From Saccharopolyspora indica (GTDB lineage: Bacteria > Actinomycetota > Actinomycetes > Mycobacteriales > Pseudonocardiaceae), in contig NZ_JAQGLB010000014.1 of assembly GCF_027853965.1 (NCBI RefSeq), positions 124,001-188,000 on the forward strand: a DNA stretch of 64,000 nucleotides. Direction: 5' to 3'. The translations under genes were made by a program, and so were the position numbers. This document shows, piece after piece, positions 17,017 through 25,280 of the stretch (positions within the stretch are counted from its first letter, which is position 1; every line of letters begins with the position of its first letter). The notes beneath the pieces are model-generated. The model did not search any database, was not told where the DNA came from, and saw only the letters and a program-made list of their open reading frames with translations.

Positions 17017-17333
17017 CAGGACTTGTCGACGCCGTTCCACTCGATGGTGACGTTGAAGTTCGCCTCGCCCGCCGACTTGGCCACCGCGAGGTTCGCCTCG
17101 CCGGTCACCTTGATGCCGAACTGGACGTTGACCTTCGACGGCGGCTGCTCCATCGCGCGCAGCTCGCCGAGCACCGCCTCGGCGGCGGAGCGGATGCTGC
17201 CCATCGCCTTCTGCACGGTCTCCGACGCCTGCACGACGCGACCGCCGGCACCCACCGGGATCGAACCCCGCTCCTCGACCGACTCGATGAGCAGTTCGCC
17301 GCCGTCCTCGAGCGGCATCTTCACCAAAGCCAT
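17016..17333 (-). CDS. Trypco1-like (CU044_2847 family) protein
   Basis: 105 aa. ATG 17333 follows a G-rich ribosome site. The N-terminal part (KMPLEDGGELLIESVE) and the C-terminal beta-rich part (VQFGIKVTGEANLAVAKSAG, then FNVTIEWNG) match the trypsin-co-occurring domain 1 family. That family is described, from comparative genomics, as partnered with trypsin and nSTAND proteins in predicted conflict systems. Here it is the first gene of exactly such an operon and overlaps the start of the protease-NTPase gene by 1 nt. Likely an adaptor, cofactor or substrate of the protease; the mechanism is unknown. A longer in-frame start at 17486 has no support. Confidence 0.85.
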   Translation of the reverse strand: MALVKMPLEDGGELLIESVEERGSIPVGAGGRVVQASETVQKAMGSIRSAAEAVLGELRAMEQPPSKVNVQFGIKVTGEANLAVAKSAGEANFNVTIEWNGVDKS

Positions 17334-17527
17334 CGGTAACCCCCAGCCCGCTGCGGATGTGATCGAAGTTACCCGGAGATTGACTGCCGGTGTTGCGGGT
17401 TCCGGCAACTCCGCGTAAGGCCCTCGTTCGGGTGACGCCTGTCCGGGTCTTGCGTCGCCCGGTGCGGGGTAGCCGGGAGGCGGCATGCACAGGGGAAGCG
17501 CGCGTCCTCACCCGGAGGTGGTCCGCC

Positions 17528-18661
17528 ATGAAGGCAGTCGTGTACCAGGAACCCTTCTCGGTCGCGGTCGGCGAGGTGGACCGGCCGAGCATCCAGCACC
17601 CCAACGACGTGATCGTGCGGATCACCTCGACCGCCATCTGCGGCTCCGACCTGCACATGTACGAGGGGCGCACGGCGGCCGAACCGGGCATCGTGTTCGG
17701 CCACGAGAACATGGGCATCATCGAGGAGCTCGGCTCCGGCGTGACCAGCCTGAACCGCGGCGACCGCGTGGTGATGCCGTTCAACGTCGCCTGCGGGTTC
17801 TGCAAGAACTGCATGGCGGGCAACACCGGGTTCTGCCTGACCGTCAACCCCGGCTTCGCCGGCGGCGCCTACGGCTACGTCGCGATGGGGCCCTACAGCG
17901 GTGGCCAGGCGGAGTACCTGCGGGTGCCCTTCGCCGACTTCAACTGCCTGACGCTGCCCGCCGACGGCAGCCACGAGGCCGACTTCGTGCTGCTCGCCGA
18001 CATCTTCCCGACCGGATACCACGGCTGCGAGCTCGCGCAGGTCTCGCCGGGGGAGAGCGTCGTGGTGTACGGGGCCGGGCCGGTCGGGCTGATGGCCGCC
18101 TACTCGGCGCTGCTGCGCGGTGCCGCGCGGGTGTTCTGCGTCGACCGGATCCCGGAGCGGCTGGCCAAGGCCGCGGAGATCGGGGCCGTCCCGATCGACT
18201 TCTCGCAGGGCGACCCGGTCGCGATGATCAAGGACCAGACCGATGGGGAGGGCACCGACAAGGGCATCGACGCGGTCGGCTACCAGGCCCAGGTCGGCGA
18301 CGGCAGCAAGGAAGAACCCGCGGTGGTGCTGAACTCGCTGATCGACACGGTCCGCGCGACCGGGCGGCTGGGCGTGCCGGGGCTGTACGTGCCCGCCGAC
18401 CCGGGCGGCCCGACCGACGAGGCGAAGAAGGGCATGCTGCTGGTCTCGGTCGGCCGGATGTTCGAGAAGGGGCAGGTCATCGGCACCGGCCAGTGCAACG
18501 TCAAGCGCTACAACCGGCAGCTGCGCGACATGATCATCGCGGGCCGGGCGGAGCCGAGCTTCGTGGTCTCCCACGAGCTGTCGCTCTCCGACGCCCCGGA
18601 CGCCTACCGGAAGTTCGACCAGCGGATCGAGGGCTACACCAAGGTCGTCCTGCACCCGTGA
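17528..18661 (+). CDS. Zinc-dependent alcohol dehydrogenase, glutathione-independent formaldehyde dehydrogenase type
   Basis: 377 aa MDR-family dehydrogenase. Catalytic zinc ligands are at Cys38 (AICGSDLH) and His59-Glu60 (FGHENMG). The structural zinc lobe has Cys89, Cys92, Cys95 and Cys103. The NAD-binding motif is GAGPVGLMAA. The extended length and the segment SGGQAEYLRVPFADFN match the glutathione-independent formaldehyde dehydrogenase/FDH-A branch, which oxidises formaldehyde or related aldehydes with NAD. ATG 17528 follows GGAGGTGG. Divergent from the Trypco1 operon across ~194 bp that must hold both promoters. Substrate specificity is inferred. Confidence 0.88.
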   Translation: MKAVVYQEPFSVAVGEVDRPSIQHPNDVIVRITSTAICGSDLHMYEGRTAAEPGIVFGHENMGIIEELGSGVTSLNRGDRVVMPFNVACGFCKNCMAGNTGFCLTVNPGFAGGAYGYVAMGPYSGGQAEYLRVPFADFNCLTLPADGSHEADFVLLADIFPTGYHGCELAQVSPGESVVVYGAGPVGLMAAYSALLRGAARVFCVDRIPERLAKAAEIGAVPIDFSQGDPVAMIKDQTDGEGTDKGIDAVGYQAQVGDGSKEEPAVVLNSLIDTVRATGRLGVPGLYVPADPGGPTDEAKKGMLLVSVGRMFEKGQVIGTGQCNVKRYNRQLRDMIIAGRAEPSFVVSHELSLSDAPDAYRKFDQRIEGYTKVVLHP

Positions 18662-18697
18662 ACCGGTGCGCGCCGGCGGCTGCCGGGGCGCTTCCGG

Positions 18698-19516
18698 CTA
18701 CCGCAGCGTGATGTCGACGACGACCGGCCGGTGGTCGGACACCGTCGTCGAGATCACCTCGGCGCGGTGCGCGTCGATTTCCCGCGAGGCCAGGACGTAG
18801 TCGATGCGCATCGTCGGCTTCGCCGCGTCGAAGGTGAAGCCGTCGCCCCGCCCGGCGGTGGGCCAGGTGTCGGCGAGGCGCTCGGTGAGCTCGGCGATCT
18901 CGGGCGCCTCCGGCGTGGCGTTGAGGTCCCCGGTGAGCACGGTGGGGAGGTTCCGGCCGTCGATGATGGCGTTGATCGCGGCCACCTGCTCCGAGCGCTC
19001 GGCCGACGAGCTGTGCTGCAGGTGCGTGTTCAGGAAGAGCATCTTCTTGCCGCGCACGTTGATCCGCGCCTCCAGCAGCCCGCGCTGCTCGCCCTGCTCC
19101 GCCCGGGGGAGCAGCGTGTTGCGGGAGTCGAGGATCGGGAAGCGGGACAGGATCGCGGTGCCGTACTGGCGTCGCGGCTCACCGGGGTTCGCCGGGTCGA
19201 GGTCCAGGTTGGCGCCGTAGGCCACGTGCATCCCGAGGCGGCGGGCCAGCCACCCGGCCTGGTCGGCGAAGTCGCTGCGATCGGACCAGTGCCGGTCGAC
19301 CTCCTGCAGGCCGATGACGTCGGCGCCGGACTTCTCGACGACGCCCGCGGTGCGCTCGAGGTCGAGGACGTCGTCCATCCCCGCGCCGTGCTTGATGTTG
19401 AACGTCGCAACGGTGAGCTGCCGCGGCGGGACATCGGCGAACGCCATCGGCGCGAGCACGATCGCGACCAGGGCCAGGACGGCGGCCAGCGCGGACCGGC
19501 CGAACGAATGCTTCAC
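18698..19516 (-). CDS. Secreted endonuclease/exonuclease/phosphatase (DNase I-fold) protein
   Basis: 272 aa with an N-terminal signal peptide (KHSFGRSALAAVLALVAIVL, cleavage near AFA-D). The EEP motifs appear in order: TFNIKHG, LQEVDRHW, LNTHLQH, LTGDLNATP, RIDYVLAS and SDHRPVV. These supply the metal-binding Glu and the catalytic His and Asp of DNase I-like hydrolases. It could act on nucleic acids, on sphingomyelin-like lipids or on inositol phosphates. The exported location and the small size (no extra domain) do not discriminate. GTG 19516 follows GGAGGT. Convergent with the dehydrogenase gene, 36 bp away. Confidence 0.87.
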   Translation of the reverse strand: MKHSFGRSALAAVLALVAIVLAPMAFADVPPRQLTVATFNIKHGAGMDDVLDLERTAGVVEKSGADVIGLQEVDRHWSDRSDFADQAGWLARRLGMHVAYGANLDLDPANPGEPRRQYGTAILSRFPILDSRNTLLPRAEQGEQRGLLEARINVRGKKMLFLNTHLQHSSSAERSEQVAAINAIIDGRNLPTVLTGDLNATPEAPEIAELTERLADTWPTAGRGDGFTFDAAKPTMRIDYVLASREIDAHRAEVISTTVSDHRPVVVDITLR

Positions 19517-19644
19517 GAAGTACCTCCGAATCGGTCGAACGAGGCATTCCTACCGGCCGTTGTTGAACTCGCCTGGCCTGCACCCGAACACCCGGACCAA
19601 CCGGAGGTGTACGTCGCCCTGCACCAGGTGAGTCGGGGAGGTCG

Positions 19645-19706
19645 CGTCAATTTCGTACGAAATTGACGTTCACCCGGGTGACGGTCAATTTCGTGCGAAA
19701 TTGACC
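19645..19706. repeat. Pair of 24-bp CAATTTCG/CGAAATTG palindromes
   Basis: A perfect 24-bp palindrome with arm CGTCAATTTCGT at 19645-19668 and a near-perfect one with arm GGTCAATTTCGT at 19683-19706, 38 bp apart centre to centre. They share the TTTCG core of 5171-5228 and the GGTCAATT end of 49730-49761. They lie in the 19517-19815 gap, which holds no gene. A decayed CGTGAG-type palindrome follows at about 19746-19780. Confidence 0.75.
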
Positions 19707-19815
19707 GCCGCTCTGGGCGTGGGACGGCCTTTGCGCAGGTGGTGGCCGTGTGTGCTTTGGGGTGCCGGGACACCCGGAAGTGGGTGCGGGGGATTGGGCG
19801 GGTGAAAGGGCTTGC

Positions 19816-21378
19816 TCAGCGGTCGAGGACCGTGCGGAGGGCGTGCTCCAGGTCGGCCGCGGAGCCGGTGCCGCGGCTGCGCCAGGCGATGAAGCGGTCC
19901 GGGCGCACCAGAACCGCTCCGTCGGTGGTGACGCCGTACCTGGCGGTCCAGTCGCCGGTCATCTCGCCGCCGAGCAGGTGCGCCCGCAGGCGGACGCCGA
20001 GGTCCGCGGCCAGCTGCTCGGCTGCCTTCGCCCACGTCTCAGATCCGGTCAGCAGCACGAACTCCCGGCCGAACAGGTCGATCGTGGACAGTTCACCGTC
20101 CGAAGTGGTCAGTCGGGCGTGCGGGGCGCGCGAGCCGGGACGTCCGGTCGGCTCGGTCGGGTCCTCCAGGAGCTCGCCGTCGTCGCCGGGCTCCGGGACG
20201 ACCGCGCCGTTGTGCCGGTAGCCGAACAGCAGCATGCCCGGGTCCTCGATCGGCGGGGTGTCCTCCGGTCGTTTCAGGTGCGGCATGCTGCGCGCGATGG
20301 CGTTCTTGAACTGGTTCTCCGCGATCAGCTCGCCGACCGGGCGCCGCTCGGCGTCGTGGCTGTCCAGCAGGCCCGGCCCGGCCTCGCCGCGGAGCACGGC
20401 GGCCAGCTTCCACGCCAGGTAGAAGCCGTCCATGATGGCGGTGTTGCCGCCGAGGCCGCCGTGCGGCGGCATGGTGTGCGCGGCGTCGCCGACCAGGTGC
20501 ACCCGTCCGCTGGAGAACCGGTCCGCGACCCGCATGCCCGCCACCGTGGTGTCGGCGGCCACGATCTCCGCGGCGAGGCCGGGCACGCCGGTGGCCAGCC
20601 GGATCTGCTCCAGGGCGCGGTCTTCCGGGAAGTCGTCGATGCTCTCGTGCTCCGGGTCGTAGCCGACGCCGACGACGAACAGGTCCGGCTCGTCGGTGCT
20701 GACCACCGTGCCGCTGCCGCCGGAGAGCCGCGGGTTCTGCAGGTAGTAGAGGACCTGGCGGTCGCCGACGGCGGGTGCGAGGTCGGCGCGGATCAGCCAG
20801 TGGATCGAGCGCCCGATCGTGCCGCGGCCGTGGGTTCCGATGCCCAGCCGCTCGCGGATCGGGCTGCGGTGGCCGTCGGCGGCCACCAGGTGGTCGGCGT
20901 GCGCGGTGCGGGTCCCGGTGGCGTCGGAGAGGACCGCGCGAACCCCGGAGTCGTCCTGCTCGAAGGACTCCAGGGTGGTGGCGAAGCGGATCTCGGCGCC
21001 CAGTTCGCGGGCGCGCTCGGCGAGGATGCGCTCCGCGGCGGCCTGGCTGGCGTCCGCCGAGCGAGCGGGTGTCAGGCCCTCCAACGGCAGGAACGTGGCG
21101 TGCAGGATCTCGCGGAACACCGGGCCGCTCGCGCTCTCGGCTATGCGGATCAGGAATCCGGTGTCCTTCGGAGACGCCTCGACCATCGCTTCGGCCAGCC
21201 CGGCCAGGTGCAGCGCTTCCATCACGTGGTGCTGCTGGCCGCGCGCCTTGGGGTGCGTGGAGGTGCTCGGGTGGCGTTCGACCACCAGCGACGGCGTGCC
21301 GTGCAGGCCCAGGAAGACGGCGGTCGACAGCCCGGCCAGCCCGGCGCCGGCGATCAGGACGGGGGTGCTCTCGGACAT
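19816..21378 (-). CDS. FAD-dependent aromatic monooxygenase (PheA/TfdB type)
   Basis: 520 aa flavoprotein hydroxylase. The FAD dinucleotide fold starts at LIAGAGLAGLS, the middle DG-type region is VAADGHRSPIRE, and the flavin motif GDAAHTMPPHGGLGGN sits near residue 290. The thioredoxin-like C-terminal domain (IDLFGREFVLLTG to RPDRFIAWR) is typical of the FAD_binding_3 phenol/polyketide hydroxylase branch. Likely uses NAD(P)H and O2 to hydroxylate an aromatic compound; the substrate is unknown. ATG 21378 follows AAGGAG. Divergent from a TetR gene across a four-box operator array, so it is probably repressed by that TetR and induced by its substrate or an antibiotic. Confidence 0.9.
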   Translation of the reverse strand: MSESTPVLIAGAGLAGLSTAVFLGLHGTPSLVVERHPSTSTHPKARGQQHHVMEALHLAGLAEAMVEASPKDTGFLIRIAESASGPVFREILHATFLPLEGLTPARSADASQAAAERILAERARELGAEIRFATTLESFEQDDSGVRAVLSDATGTRTAHADHLVAADGHRSPIRERLGIGTHGRGTIGRSIHWLIRADLAPAVGDRQVLYYLQNPRLSGGSGTVVSTDEPDLFVVGVGYDPEHESIDDFPEDRALEQIRLATGVPGLAAEIVAADTTVAGMRVADRFSSGRVHLVGDAAHTMPPHGGLGGNTAIMDGFYLAWKLAAVLRGEAGPGLLDSHDAERRPVGELIAENQFKNAIARSMPHLKRPEDTPPIEDPGMLLFGYRHNGAVVPEPGDDGELLEDPTEPTGRPGSRAPHARLTTSDGELSTIDLFGREFVLLTGSETWAKAAEQLAADLGVRLRAHLLGGEMTGDWTARYGVTTDGAVLVRPDRFIAWRSRGTGSAADLEHALRTVLDR

Positions 21379-21392
21379 CGCGACGGCTCCTT

Positions 21393-21459
21393 CGAACGGT
21401 GTTCGTTCAACGAACGCTGTTCTACCCACGAACAGTGTTCGTGTCAAGTACGGTGTTCG
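21393..21459. promoter_or_regulatory. Four-box TetR operator array, 18-bp period
   Basis: Boxes of the form CGAAC-NNN-GTTCG start at 21393 (CGAACGGTGTTCG), 21411 (CGAACGCTGTTCT), 21429 (CGAACAGTGTTCG) and 21447 (right half GTTCG intact, left half degenerate). They are spaced exactly 18 bp apart and fill the 106-bp gap between the divergent monooxygenase and TetR genes. Confidence 0.8.
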
Positions 21460-21484
21460 CAGCAGCGATCGAGTGGGGAGAGCG

Positions 21485-22180
21485 ATGTCCGTGCCCGTCC
21501 CGCCCTGGCGGCAGCGCGTAGCGCGCGAGCGATCGGTCAAGCAGCCGTTGAGCCTGGAGCTGATCGTGCGCACCGCGCTCGAACTGCTCGACGCCGAAGG
21601 GCTGGACGCGGTCAGCATGCGCAAGGTCGCGCAGCGGCTGGGCACCGGCGCGGCCTCCCTGTACGCCTACGTGCGCAACAAGGACGAGCTGCACGAGCTG
21701 ATGCTCGACCTGGTGATCGGCGAGATCGCGCTGCCCGAGCCCGATCCGGCCAAGTGGCAGGAGCAGCTCAAGGAGCTGATCCGCCAGCAGGTCGCGGTCT
21801 TCGGCGCGCACCCCGGCATCGCCCAGGTCGTCATGCGCACCCCGGCGCCCACCGGGCCCAACGCGCTGCACCTCAGCGAGGCGATGATGGCGATCCTGCG
21901 CGCGGCGGGAAAGCCGGACCGGGTGGTCGCTTTCGCGGTGGACGTCCTCGCCCTCTACACCACGGCGGTGTCCATGGAGCGCACCGCGGACTTCGGGCTC
22001 AGCGACGCCGAGCGCGGTGAGCGGATGGCGCAGGTCCAGCAGTACTTCGCCGAGCTCCCGCCGGAGCGCTTCCCGTCGATCACGGCGCTGCTCCCGGCCC
22101 TGATGTCCGGCACCGACGAGGAGCGCTTCGAGTTCGGCCTGGACCTCCTGATCAAGGGCCTCGCCGCCACCGACGGCTGA
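21485..22180 (+). CDS. TetR/AcrR-family regulator
   Basis: 231 aa. The N-terminal TetR HTH (~25-70) includes LIVRTALELLDAEGLDAVSM and LGTGAASLYAYVRNKDEL, and the C-terminal helical ligand domain is of the TetR_C type. ATG 21485 follows GGGGAGAG. Divergent from the FAD monooxygenase, with four palindromic boxes between them. By position it should repress both its own gene and the monooxygenase. The TetR-monooxygenase pair is a common arrangement for inactivating aromatic antibiotics or for tailoring enzymes. The ligand is unknown. Confidence 0.9.
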   Translation: MSVPVPPWRQRVARERSVKQPLSLELIVRTALELLDAEGLDAVSMRKVAQRLGTGAASLYAYVRNKDELHELMLDLVIGEIALPEPDPAKWQEQLKELIRQQVAVFGAHPGIAQVVMRTPAPTGPNALHLSEAMMAILRAAGKPDRVVAFAVDVLALYTTAVSMERTADFGLSDAERGERMAQVQQYFAELPPERFPSITALLPALMSGTDEERFEFGLDLLIKGLAATDG

Positions 22181-22294
22181 TTCCCACGCCGAGTGATCGG
22201 CGGCCGACGTTCCGCAGTGGACCGCTGCGACCGGCGACACGTTCGCGAGCAGCTGCGACGTGGATCGGGGAGTCGGCCGTTACTGTTGTCGGTC

Positions 22295-22918
22295 ATGGAT
22301 GTTCGGGTCGTGGACCACCCCCTGGCGAAGGCAAGGCTGTCCACCATGCGCGACGCGCGCACCAACAGCGCTGCGTTCCGCGCCGCCTTGCAGGAGCTCA
22401 CGCTGATGCTCATGTACGAGGCCACGCGGGACGCCGAGGTCGCGGTGGAGCCGATCCACACCCCGGTGGCGCGCACCGACGGCTACCGGCTGGCCCACCC
22501 GCCGCTGCTGGTGCCGGTGCTGCGGGCCGGCCTGGGCATGGCCGACCAGGCGCACCGGCTGATCCCGGAGGCGCAGATGGGCTTCGTCGGCCTGGCGCGG
22601 GACGAGACGACGCTGCAGCCCACGCCGTACCTGGAGTCGCTGCCCGCCGACCTGTCCGGTCGCCCGGTGTTCGTGCTCGACCCGATGCTGGCCACCGGCG
22701 GTTCGATGGTGCACACGATCCGGATCCTGACCGAGCGCGGCGCCAGCGACGTGACCGCGATCTGCACGCTGGCGGCGCCGGAGGGCGTGCGGCGGCTGGA
22801 GGAGTCCGGCCTGCCGGTCCGTGTGGTGACCGCGAGCATCGACGAGCGCCTGAACGAGTCGGGCTACATCGTCCCCGGTCTCGGCGATGCGGGTGATCGC
22901 GAGTACGGCGCGGTCTGA
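22295..22918 (+). CDS. upp: Uracil phosphoribosyltransferase
   Basis: 207 aa, the usual length. Makes UMP from uracil and PRPP in pyrimidine salvage. Family motifs are visible: [11 protein letters not shown], the PRPP-binding loop [10 protein letters not shown] (~129-138), and the C-terminal [15 protein letters not shown] that binds uracil. ATG 22295 has no ribosome site, but a TACTGT box ends 8 nt upstream, so the mRNA may be leaderless. In M. tuberculosis upp neighbours pmmB and deoD. Here the same trio is kept but spread over 7 kb by inserted genes. A hairpin terminator follows. Confidence 0.95.
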   Translation: MDVRVVDHPLAKARLSTMRDARTNSAAFRAALQELTLMLMYEATRDAEVAVEPIHTPVARTDGYRLAHPPLLVPVLRAGLGMADQAHRLIPEAQMGFVGLARDETTLQPTPYLESLPADLSGRPVFVLDPMLATGGSMVHTIRILTERGASDVTAICTLAAPEGVRRLEESGLPVRVVTASIDERLNESGYIVPGLGDAGDREYGAV

Positions 22919-22954
22919 TCCCGCGGGCCTTTCCCGGATTTCCCGCCGACCGCG

Positions 22955-22996
22955 AACCTCCTCCGCTCGGGGCTGAGCCCCGATGCGGGGGAGGTT
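22955..22996 (+). terminator. Hairpin terminator after upp
   Basis: AACCTCC...GGAGGTT arms with an inner TCGGGGCT/AGCCCCGA stem, starting 36 nt after the upp stop. No U-tract, as is common in high-GC terminators. Confidence 0.6.
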
Positions 22997-23101
22997 TCGT
23001 TCTGCGCCGGAAACTGGGAATTCCCTGGTCCGAGGCATCTTCGCGGCGGGTTGCGGCCGGGGCTGAGCGCAGCAGCAGTTTTCGGCCGAACAGGCGATAG
23101 C

Positions 23102-23135
23102 TGGTCTAGACCTGATCGGAATATGGTCTATACCA
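23102..23135. promoter_or_regulatory. Two DasR-like (dre) boxes before chitinase gene
   Basis: TGGTCTAGACCT at 23102-23113 and TGGTCTATACCA at 23124-23135 lie 22 bp apart (two helical turns), 38-71 bp upstream of the chitinase start. They match the known 12-bp chitinase promoter repeats and the DasR consensus core TGGTCTAGACCA of Streptomyces. Repression by a DasR-type GntR protein and induction by N-acetylglucosamine metabolites is expected. Confidence 0.85.
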
Positions 23136-23172
23136 CACATGGAGCGATCCCCCCGATGAAGTAGGAGTCGCC

Positions 23173-24552
23173 ATGTCCTCTCGAAGTCGCAGATTCCCGT
23201 TCCGGCTCCCGGTGCTGCTCGCCTCGGTACTCGCACTGGGACTGCCCCTGCTGGCCTCCCCGGCGGGCGCCACCGACGCCCCGGCGGCCCCCCGGCCGCA
23301 AGCCGTCGACGAGGTCCAGTCGCAGGCCGCCGCCCGCAAGGTCGGCTACTTCACCCAGTGGTCGATCTACGGCCGCAACTACTTCGTCAAGAACCTCGAC
23401 ACCTCCGGCACCGCCGCGAAGCTGACCCACATCAACTACGCCTTCGGCAACCTGAACACCGCGGGCCAGTGCTTCCAGGTCAACCAGGCCGGTGAGGGCG
23501 ACGCCTGGGCCGACTACCAGCGGCGGTTCACCGCCGAGCAGACCGTCAGCGGCCAGGCCGACGCCTACGACCAGCCGCTGGCGGGCAACCTCAACCAGCT
23601 CAAGCAGCTCAAGGCGAAGTACCCGCACCTGAAGGTCTACATCTCCTTCGGCGGCTGGACCTGGTCGAAGAACTTCCACAACGCGGCGGCCACCCCCCAA
23701 TCGCGCGCCGCGCACGTGAAGTCCTGCATCGACATGTGGATCCGGGGCAACATGCCCAAGATCGGCGGTGAGCCGCAGGGCGGCGACGGCGTCGCCGCGG
23801 GCGTCTTCGACGGCGTCGACCTCGACTGGGAGTGGCCCGGCTCCGAGGGCGGCCCGGGCAACGTGGTCGACCCGGCCGACAAGCAGAACTTCACCGCGCT
23901 GCTGCAGGAGTGGCGCACCCAGCTCGACGCCGTCGGCAAGGAGACGGGCAAGAACTACGACATCAGCGCCTTCCTGCCCGCCGACCCGGCGAAGATCGAG
24001 GCCGGGTTCGAGGTGCCCAAGGTCTTCAACCTGCTGACCTTCGGCACCATCCAGGGCTACGACCTGCACGGCGCCTACGACCCGACGACCAACCACCAGT
24101 CGGCGATCCTCAGCCCGCAGGGCGACCCGTCGCCGGAGAAGTGGAGCATCGACCAGACCATCAACGCCTGGCGCACGGCGGGCGCGCCGAACGACAAGAT
24201 GGTGCTCGGCGTGCCGTTCTACGGGCGCGGCTGGACCGGCGTGACGAACCAGAACAACGGCCTGTTCCAGAACTCGACCGGACCCGCGCCGGCGACCTGG
24301 GAGGCGGGCATCGAGGACTACAAGGTGCTCAAGTCCAAGGCCGGCCAGTACACCCTGCACCGCGACGAGCAGGCCGGTTTCGCCTGGCTCTTCGACGGGA
24401 CCACGTTCTGGACCTACGACGACCCCACCGAGATCAAGCGCAAGGTCGACTACCTCAAGAAGCAGGGCCTCGGCGGCGCGATGATCTGGTCCTTGGACGG
24501 CGACACCCCGGAGGGCGAGCTGATGACCGCCCTGCACACGGCCCTCGGCTAG
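23173..24552 (+). CDS. Secreted GH18 chitinase
   Basis: 459 aa with a signal peptide (PVLLASVLALGLPLLA, cleavage near residue 33). A single GH18 catalytic domain: VGYFTQWSIYGRN at strand 1, YISFGGWTWSK at strand 3, and the catalytic DGVDLDWEW at 213-221 with proton donor Glu220. Then come a chitinase-insertion-like region and the terminal MIWSLDGD tryptophan motif. No carbohydrate-binding module is attached, unlike many Streptomyces chitinases. ATG 23173 follows AGGAG. Expression should follow GlcNAc availability through the two upstream dre boxes. Degrades chitin outside the cell. Confidence 0.95.
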   Translation: MSSRSRRFPFRLPVLLASVLALGLPLLASPAGATDAPAAPRPQAVDEVQSQAAARKVGYFTQWSIYGRNYFVKNLDTSGTAAKLTHINYAFGNLNTAGQCFQVNQAGEGDAWADYQRRFTAEQTVSGQADAYDQPLAGNLNQLKQLKAKYPHLKVYISFGGWTWSKNFHNAAATPQSRAAHVKSCIDMWIRGNMPKIGGEPQGGDGVAAGVFDGVDLDWEWPGSEGGPGNVVDPADKQNFTALLQEWRTQLDAVGKETGKNYDISAFLPADPAKIEAGFEVPKVFNLLTFGTIQGYDLHGAYDPTTNHQSAILSPQGDPSPEKWSIDQTINAWRTAGAPNDKMVLGVPFYGRGWTGVTNQNNGLFQNSTGPAPATWEAGIEDYKVLKSKAGQYTLHRDEQAGFAWLFDGTTFWTYDDPTEIKRKVDYLKKQGLGGAMIWSLDGDTPEGELMTALHTALG

Positions 24553-24565
24553 GGGCCCGAGAACG

Positions 24566-24602
24566 GTCGTGCCCGGTGTGGTGACGCCAGGTCGGGCACG
24601 AC
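24566..24602. terminator. Bidirectional hairpin between chitinase and TetR genes
   Basis: Arms GTCGTGCCCG (24566-24575) and CGGGCACGAC (24593-24602) form a perfect 10-bp stem with a 17-nt loop between two convergent genes. Confidence 0.6.
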
Positions 24603-24640
24603 GCGCTGGCCCCGGGACAACACCCCCCGTCGCTCCGGGG

Positions 24641-25228
24641 TCAGCGCCTCCAACCCGCGATACCGTTCACCAGCGCCCGCTCGTAGCGGGCGCTGGTGTC
24701 GTCTCGGGGCAGCGGGGAGTTCAGCTCCAGCGAGACCAGGCCGTGCACCAGGGCCCAAGCGGCGAAGACGATCTCGTCCGGGTCGGTGTCGGCCAGCGCG
24801 CCCCGCTCGATGCCCCGCGCGACGGCGTCCTGCAGCGGTCGCATGCTGAGCAGGGCGGCGTTCACCGAATCCTCGTCCGGGACGAAATCGGGCACCGCCC
24901 GGCCGAACATGATCGAGTAGAAGTGCGGGTTGGCCAGGGCGCTCTCCCGGTAGGCCAGGCCGAGCGCGCACATGTCGGCCACCGGGTCGCCGGTGCTGGG
25001 GACCTGCGCCATCCGGTCGCCGAGCCGCTGGAAGCCCTCCGCGTACAGCTCGCGCACCAGCCCCGGCTTGCCGCCGAACAGCGAGTACACCGCCGTCGTG
25101 GAGGTGCCGACGTCCGCGGCCAGCCGCCGCAGGCCGAGCCCCTCCGGACCGTGCGCGGAGAGCAGTTCGCCCGCTCGATCCAGCAGCCGGATGCGCAGGG
25201 CGTCGTCGTGCGCGCGCGGTCTAGCCAT
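24641..25228 (-). CDS. TetR-family regulator (WHG-type C-terminus)
   Basis: 195 aa. TetR HTH at ~10-55 (RIRLLDRAGELL, GLRRLAADVGTSTTAVYSLF). The C-terminal domain contains FAAWALVHGLVSLEL, the WHG-like motif of the TetR_C_33 group. The ATG at 25228 is directly preceded by GGAGG with no spacer, while a TAGTTT minus-10 box ends 6 nt upstream, so initiation is probably leaderless. A 10-bp inverted repeat (AGCGCCCGCT/AGCGGGCGCT) lies within its 3' coding end near 24674-24697. No obvious target gene adjoins it. Confidence 0.88.
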   Translation of the reverse strand: MARPRAHDDALRIRLLDRAGELLSAHGPEGLGLRRLAADVGTSTTAVYSLFGGKPGLVRELYAEGFQRLGDRMAQVPSTGDPVADMCALGLAYRESALANPHFYSIMFGRAVPDFVPDEDSVNAALLSMRPLQDAVARGIERGALADTDPDEIVFAAWALVHGLVSLELNSPLPRDDTSARYERALVNGIAGWRR

Positions 25229-25255
25229 CCTCCGAAACTAGCGCCTGCCGCGAGT

Positions 25256-25272
25256 GGTATCAGCGCGATACC
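25256..25272. promoter_or_regulatory. Palindrome before toxin-antitoxin genes
   Basis: GGTATCAGCGCGATACC is an inverted repeat 8 bp before the antitoxin start, and its right arm overlaps the likely minus-10. It fits autoregulation by the ribbon-helix-helix protein. Confidence 0.6.
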
Positions 25273-25280
25273 ATCGCGGC

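Noticed and set aside
24674..24697. Inverted repeat AGCGCCCGCT/AGCGGGCGCT as a terminator
   Set aside because: It lies inside the 3' coding part of the TetR gene, and the hairpin at 24566-24602 is better placed to terminate both genes.
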